The notes below the pieces were generated by a model, which did not search any database, was not told the DNA's origin, and saw only the letters and a program-made list of their open reading frames with translations. This document shows positions 62,101 through 64,000 of a stretch of DNA of 64,000 bases, piece after piece. The stretch lies in the NCBI GenBank assembly GCA_022829145.1, contig CM040753.1, positions 19,183,884 to 19,247,883 on the forward strand. The letters run 5' to 3'. The stretch is from Albula goreensis (lineage: Eukaryota > Chordata > Actinopteri > Albuliformes > Albulidae). Position numbers and translations under genes: made by a program. Numbering within the stretch: the first letter of the stretch is position 1; the number at the start of each line of letters is the position of its first letter.

Positions 62101-63949
62101 GGCTTCGGTGGTTTGTCAGCTCGAGCCCACCAGTTTGAATCGGATCACGGTGCTGTGAAACGTTTAACTTTTTATTTGGTTTATAATTTTCTCTTAGTAT
62201 TTATCCAAAGCGTAAATCCAAAGCAAGTGCTGGAAATAAATATTCAACCCTATAATTAAATTTCCTTTATTAATTATTATTATTATTATGTTTACAATAT
62301 TTTAGTGTATTTGGAAGTGTTTCTTAAGTGTTTTATATGGATAGAAAGGTAAATTATACAGTACATGCTAAGAGTAAAAACTTTTGACTAACTGATACTA
62401 AGTACAAACCGTATGTACCTGTTCCGACTTACATACAAATTCGACTTAAAGACAGATGAAGGAACGATCTTGTTCGTAATCCAAGGACGGGCTGTAGTCT
62501 TAAATTTGCTACATTCCTAAATGTAAACGTGACTGTGTACAAGTCAGGTTTTTTCCAGGACCCAAATCACATAATTGTTTCTAGACAAATATCCCAAAAA
62601 TAACTGCATTTCTTCAATATACTTGTGTGTACCGGTCTGTGGGCTGTGTGTACCTCAGCAATAAATGTTAAATTCAACAGTTCTCCAAATACCCAAAACT
62701 CGTCCACCACAGACACAACCTCCACCAAGAATGCATGCTAGTCTTGGAGTCCATGGCATCAATGAAACTCAGAACTGCTCACAAGAAGGTTTAAATACAA
62801 CAAAAACATCTGCGGGTGCCATGCCACTTTTGGGGAATCTCCTTATCTAAGAACTGAAGCAATCCCATTACACTTTTGTTAATGTCTTCATGAATCATGT
62901 TTTCCTTTCTGACCGGTTTTCAGGTTTAATTTTCTTGTTTTCGTTCAGTGGAACATTGTGCGATGGGTTTTTCCCCACTCATAGATGAGGCGGGGGGCTC
63001 CTTGCTTTGCACCAGGGGCACTGCTGCTGTCGCTGGCGGCCCATCGTGCAGCCACAAGTGGTCTGTGAGGGGGAGGAGGTAGGGCCAGCTCCCCTGGGAT
63101 GCGTGCAATTCTCCTGGCATAGCTGACTGCATGGGGGCTGGGCGAGGAGGGCAGTGCAGAGGACAAAGATTACGAGGCCTCTTGGTGCCACGGGAGGGGA
63201 CGAAGCAGTTGCTCGGGAAAAGGAAGATTGGGGTGCGATCCCCACGCCTGCTTTCTAACAGCATATAAATCACTGCAGCCCCCTCTGCATGTGTCAGAGA
63301 CCTAATTATGAGTTTATGTAGAATACTCCAGGGTTTACTTAACCTGATGTTTTACAGAGAGTGCCTCCATTAAATATAATAACAAGTCCCCACAGCTAAT
63401 AAATTGCCCAGGCACAAGCTCAGCCATGAAGTCATTCGGTTCCACTCAAATATCCGACGAGAAAGAAAGAGAGAGCGCAGGACCTTTTTCAACCCCCCAC
63501 ATCCTCCACCCCAATCTGTGACAGGATTCCAAATATTATGAAACTCTTACCCCCCCTACCCCCTCTGCTGTGTAAACAGTGAGTACACTCATAATGCTAA
63601 ACCCTGGGGATACACTGGAAACAGAAACAAACAGATGAAGTCACCATCAAGCAGGCCATTTCTTATTTCACCTCAACAGGAACTTTTGTGTGTTCATCAA
63701 CATACCAGAGCACATACGAGATAAGATGTGGCACAATAATTCTGTAAAAAAAACAACCTTAATCTTATACCTGTGTAAATAGGATAGGAGCTCAATTTAA
63801 AGGTTATTGTGGTTTTGAAAGAGCATGAGAGCTTGGAACACAGCGTGCCCTGCAGCCCTGGCCTCACCACATGCTGCCAGAAGAATCCCTCTCCCCAAAC
63901 GCACTGTAGGAGCCGTCCTGACGCTTGTAGGTCAGCTGCCTCTGGTACC
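34226..63949 (-). CDS. cpamd8: cpamd8: C3 and PZP-like alpha-2-macroglobulin domain containing 8, 3' part (17 exons)
   Basis: Extracellular complement C3/alpha-2-macroglobulin-family protein; human CPAMD8 is linked to anterior-segment eye disease. Exons right to left: 63868-63949, 59220-59376, 58613-58687, 56207-56372, 55841-55927, 54271-54407, 53376-53531, 52640-52699 (doubtful), 52265-52327, 49966-50213, 48492-48579, 43550-43624, 42666-42771, 41875-41985, 38783-38995, 36897-36971, 34226-34416. Phases join throughout; about 2090 nt, 696 codons, roughly the last third of the protein. Content in order: thioester/A2M_comp helical domain, macroglobulin strands, receptor-binding domain ([13 protein letters not shown]), Kazal-like domain, acidic tail. 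Segments such as [14 protein letters not shown] and [10 protein letters not shown] match CPAMD8 as I remember it, and the Kazal domain separates it from C3, A2M and CD109. The 5' part, with the thioester motif, lies to the right of the window. Confidence 0.94.
35810..35980 (-). mobile_element. tRNA-derived SINE, degenerate
   Basis: Read on the minus strand it gives a diverged B-box region (GGTCTTGATTTCCAGGTGGGG), GTATAAATGG and a tail GTCAGCTAAATGCCTAAAAG. This is the layout of a widespread teleost tRNA-SINE family. Orientation is opposite to the copy at 40255-40415. Confidence 0.65.
36822..36845. repeat. (GACA)n short tandem repeat
   Basis: About five GACA units just left of a cpamd8 donor (36896). 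Confidence 0.9.
36897..36971 (-). CDS. cpamd8: cpamd8 exon p (C-terminal tail)
   Basis: 75 nt encoding [20 protein letters not shown] and PLQT after a split Met codon. Acceptor TGTGTGCAG, donor ACAG|GTACCC. Phase fits both neighbours; no domain recognised. Confidence 0.8.
38076..38092. repeat. Poly(A) run
   Basis: Seventeen A residues in the cpamd8 intron between the Kazal exon and exon p; no retroposed gene recognised upstream of it. Confidence 0.9.
38783..38995 (-). CDS. cpamd8: cpamd8 exon o (Kazal-like domain)
   Basis: 213 nt, about 70 residues: [20 protein letters not shown], then [20 protein letters not shown] and [16 protein letters not shown], ending LVQCPR. The C-x-Y/F-x-x-x-C, VCGSDG and Y-x-N-x-C spacing is that of Kazal/follistatin-type inhibitor domains. 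Acceptor CTCTCAG; donor CGCA|GTAAGG. Confidence 0.97.
39040..40220. other. Purine-rich intronic stretch, no exon
   Basis: The plus strand is strongly GA-rich at about 39590-39900. The long minus-strand frames here (rich in Ser, Leu and Phe) come from this composition and have no splice support. Confidence 0.6.
40255..40415 (+). mobile_element. tRNA-derived SINE
   Basis: Contains a Pol III B-box-like GGTTCGATTCC (40289-40299) followed by GTGGGGCAGTGCTGTTGTAC, CTTGAGCAAG, TATCCAGTTGTATAAAT and a terminal AATGTAAATGCT, the order found in common teleost SINEs. The A-box end is eroded. Confidence 0.75.
41875..41985 (-). CDS. cpamd8: cpamd8 exon n (linker to Kazal domain)
   Basis: 111 nt encoding [20 protein letters not shown], then [19 protein letters not shown] is a possible N-glycosylation site. 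Acceptor GCTGCAG, donor ACAG|GTATAC. A (CA)n tract sits directly beside the acceptor. Confidence 0.96.
41990..42042. repeat. (CA)n beside cpamd8 exon n
   Basis: About 50 bp of CA within a few bases of the acceptor at 41986-41987. In transcript sense it is a (GU)n tract in the pyrimidine-tract position. Confidence 0.95.
42666..42771 (-). CDS. cpamd8: cpamd8 exon m (end of receptor-binding domain)
   Basis: 106 nt encoding [20 protein letters not shown] and then [12 protein letters not shown]. The motif VKVYDYYEP closes alpha-macroglobulin receptor-binding domains. Acceptor CCTTCAG, donor CCAG|GTGTGC. Confidence 0.97.
43550..43624 (-). CDS. cpamd8: cpamd8 exon l (receptor-binding domain)
   Basis: 75 nt, 25 codons encoding [20 protein letters not shown] and FYFDE. 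Acceptor TCTCCCAG, donor GAG|GTGAGT. Confidence 0.96.
44090..44330 (+). mobile_element. Tc1-like terminal fragment
   Basis: GGGTGCCAATAATCTTAACACC near 44132 and AGGGTGCCAATAACTATGGA near 44305 flank an AT-rich core with TAAAATGTTTTTTTTTTCTAA. The phrase GGTGCCAATAAT-x-TGGAG is the usual outer end of teleost Tc1-type elements. Confidence 0.55.
44332..44420 (+). mobile_element. (GACA)n plus TTTATTAATCCCCAAAGGGG repeat tail
   Basis: A GACA array (44332-44360) followed by ATTTTATTAATCCCCAAAGG, a combination seen many times in fish genomes and probably the tail of a LINE/SINE-type element. I cannot name the family. Confidence 0.5.
45160..45345. repeat. TG-rich microsatellite cluster
   Basis: Interrupted (GT)n with a core at about 45244-45300 and GTGC and GTTT variants. 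It lies in the long cpamd8 intron between exons k and l. Confidence 0.95.
46866..47012. repeat. CA/CATA-rich low-complexity tract
   Basis: CACATA, CACACA and CATGCA units with no coding signal. Predicted His- and Tyr-rich frames are artefacts. Confidence 0.9.
47575..47690. repeat. (ATT)n followed by (TTG)n trinucleotide arrays
   Basis: ATT units to about 47620, then TTG units to about 47689 (over 20 copies). An apparent long run of valines arises from this tract. Confidence 0.97.
47755..47798. repeat. (CA)n microsatellite
   Basis: CA repeat with three CATA/CTCA interruptions, close to the TTG array. Confidence 0.95.
48353..48460. repeat. (GTGA)n array next to cpamd8 exon k
   Basis: Tetranucleotide repeat with a perfect core at 48415-48460, ending only about 30 bases from the exon k donor (48490-48491). 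Same motif as the shc2 intron 1 array, and a third shorter one lies at 38746-38774 beside the Kazal exon donor. Confidence 0.95.
48492..48579 (-). CDS. cpamd8: cpamd8 exon k (receptor-binding domain)
   Basis: 88 nt encoding [20 protein letters not shown], then RADVESLEK. Acceptor GTCCACAG, donor GAAG|GTATAG. The block NMAV(L)xVPLLSGF is the receptor-binding-domain signature. Too short for a standard long-ORF search. Confidence 0.95.
49966..50213 (-). CDS. cpamd8: cpamd8 exon j (receptor-binding domain start, basic insert)
   Basis: 248 nt encoding [20 protein letters not shown], then a Ser/Arg-rich insert ([18 protein letters not shown] and on), then [21 protein letters not shown]. Acceptor CTCACTCAG, donor TCAG|GTGAGA. 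C3 and A2M lack such an insert here. Confidence 0.96.
51150..51500. repeat. CA-rich low-complexity stretch
   Basis: CACACA, CATGCA and CATACA mixtures over about 350 bases in a cpamd8 intron. No gene. Confidence 0.9.
52265..52327 (-). CDS. cpamd8: cpamd8 exon i (macroglobulin strands)
   Basis: 63 nt, 21 codons encoding [20 protein letters not shown] and Q. Acceptor CTCTCAG, donor CAG|GTAAAC. It matches the xGxGCxLxQ element preceding the receptor-binding domain. Confidence 0.95.
52640..52699 (-). CDS. cpamd8: cpamd8 candidate cassette exon h (doubtful)
   Basis: 60 nt in frame, with acceptor CCCCTCGTGAG and donor CAG|GTGAGG, encoding [20 protein letters not shown]. Skipping it joins LQSAL directly to IPSIPT, as family members I remember read (LQxAxIPSxP). 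It may be a lineage-specific or alternative exon, or a chance pair of splice sites. Confidence 0.4.
53376..53531 (-). CDS. cpamd8: cpamd8 exon g (end of thioester domain, CUB strands)
   Basis: 156 nt encoding [20 protein letters not shown], then [10 protein letters not shown] and [12 protein letters not shown]. Acceptor TTGTACAG, donor CTG|GTAAGG, phase 0. The motif [12 protein letters not shown] is universal in the family. NLT is a possible N-glycosylation site. Confidence 0.97.
53803..53998. mobile_element. Palindromic MITE, probable
   Basis: The left end reads CTCCAGTCCAAGGGGTTTGC and the right end, reverse-complemented, begins TCTCAGATTCAAGCCCTTAA, giving an imperfect inverted repeat around an AATTAAG-rich centre. 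This is typical of short non-autonomous DNA elements in fish introns. Confidence 0.55.
54118..54205. repeat. Dispersed repeat with GATCCAGGATCAG motif
   Basis: CCCAGGATCATTTTTGGACA and GCTGATCCAGGATCAGCACT resemble a common teleost repeat. Related but diverged sequence appears at about 53565-53715 and 56440-56580 in neighbouring introns. Confidence 0.45.
54271..54407 (-). CDS. cpamd8: cpamd8 exon f (thioester domain)
   Basis: 137 nt encoding [20 protein letters not shown] and ending [16 protein letters not shown]. Acceptor CTCCCTCAG, donor CAG|GTGCTC. The (N/R)xxGGFxSTQDT motif, split over the next intron, is diagnostic of the family. Confidence 0.97.
55841..55927 (-). CDS. cpamd8: cpamd8 exon e (thioester domain)
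   Basis: 87 nt encoding [20 protein letters not shown] and on to LSQS, with the first Asp shared with exon d. Acceptor GTGTCTAG, donor TCAG|GTACAC. Confidence 0.92.
56143..56165. repeat. Short (CA)n near cpamd8 exon d donor
   Basis: About 11 CA units, roughly 40 bases from the exon d donor. Confidence 0.9.
56207..56372 (-). CDS. cpamd8: cpamd8 exon d (thioester domain)
   Basis: 166 nt encoding [14 protein letters not shown], then [19 protein letters not shown] and ending ITQ. Acceptor TTTGACAG, donor AGG|GTACTG, leaving the first base of an Asp codon. Confidence 0.95.
56373..58612 (-). other. cpamd8 intron c-d, no other gene seen
   Basis: About 2.2 kb of AT-rich sequence. Apart from a possible repeat copy near 56440-56580 nothing is recognised. 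Confidence 0.7.
58613..58687 (-). CDS. cpamd8: cpamd8 exon c (thioester domain)
   Basis: 75 nt, 25 codons encoding [20 protein letters not shown]. Acceptor CTTTGAAG, donor GAG|GTAAGC, phase 0 at both ends. LTAYV(V/L)xAL is the family signature. Confidence 0.96.
59220..59376 (-). CDS. cpamd8: cpamd8 exon b (thioester domain)
   Basis: 157 nt encoding [20 protein letters not shown] and on to [18 protein letters not shown], ending DLQ. Acceptor CTCTCTCAG, donor CAG|GTACCA. The TAFVLK and W-x-x-x-QxxDG-like blocks are A2M_comp hallmarks. Confidence 0.96.
59377..63867 (-). other. cpamd8 intron a-b, about 4.5 kb
   Basis: No exon recognised on either strand. It contains the MITE-like element at 61943-62499. 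The GC-richer segment at 62980-63240 has open minus-strand frames but lacks the splice sites and A2M-family sequence expected here. Confidence 0.7.
61943..62499. mobile_element. MITE-like element with degenerate inverted ends
   Basis: The left end is TTACAGATAGTCTCTGAGTT followed by ACAAACATCTGACTTA; the right end, reverse-complemented, is CTACAGCCCGTCCTTGGATT followed by ACGAACAAGATCG. The inner GACTTACATACAAATTCGAC plus TTGTTCGTAA is a phrase common in vertebrate dispersed DNA elements. No transposase frame. Confidence 0.55.
63868..63949 (-). CDS. cpamd8: cpamd8 exon a (thioester domain)
   Basis: 82 nt encoding [20 protein letters not shown], the typical alpha-macroglobulin block just after the thioester. 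Acceptor TTTGTCAG, donor TGTG|GTGAGG; it shares a split Trp codon with the next exon. Confidence 0.95.
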
Positions 63950-64000
63950 CTGACAAAGAGAAGACTGGAAGTGATGCATTTCTACCATGTAGTTTACAAC

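Noticed and set aside
62926..63273. 115-codon minus-strand frame in GC-rich intron DNA
   Set aside because: No alpha-macroglobulin similarity. The flanking cpamd8 exons 63868-63949 and 59220-59376 share a split Trp codon and join directly.

Overview
The window is vertebrate nuclear DNA, almost certainly from a ray-finned (teleost) fish. Genes are split into short exons with GT-AG introns, long intergenic stretches carry abundant (CA)n/(GT)n microsatellites, and there are decayed Tc1-like, LINE, tRNA-SINE and MITE sequences of kinds common in fish. I see no bacterial operons, CRISPR arrays or phage genes. Nearly all coding sequence is on the minus strand, so genes read from right to left.

Region 1 (about 1-17.4 kb, minus): a complete shc2 gene (Shc-family adaptor, Sck/ShcB). 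I could reconstruct 12 coding exons in frame, from the ATG at 16955 to the stop at 2884-2886, giving a 693-residue protein with the order CH2, PTB, CH1 (YYN and YVNT tyrosines), SH2. Intron 1 (about 5.1 kb) is full of TG-rich simple repeats. One intron appears to use a GC-AG splice pair.

Region 2 (about 17.5-31.1 kb, minus): a gene I cannot name. Six exon-like segments fall into two phase-compatible blocks: a 3' block (last exon 17827-18116, then 18402-18452 and 21336-21384) and a 5' block (23177-23299, 28354-28453 and a possible ATG exon at 31040-31089). At least one linking exon is missing at each break. Between them lie a decayed Tc1-like transposase tail and LINE reverse-transcriptase remnants. 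This is the best candidate for something undescribed in the window.

Region 3 (about 32.8-64 kb, minus): the 3' part of cpamd8, a complement C3/alpha-2-macroglobulin-family gene. Seventeen coding exons (one doubtful) run from the thioester domain at the right edge through the CUB/receptor-binding region and a Kazal-like domain to an acidic C-terminal tail ending at 34226. The 5' part, including the expected bait region and thioester motif, lies beyond the right edge.

shc2 acts in tyrosine-kinase signalling inside the cell, while Cpamd8 is predicted to be extracellular; nothing suggests that they work together. The rest is introns, UTRs, microsatellites and repeats. Exon boundaries were placed by eye from splice consensus, phase continuity and remembered family sequence; no alignment was run.
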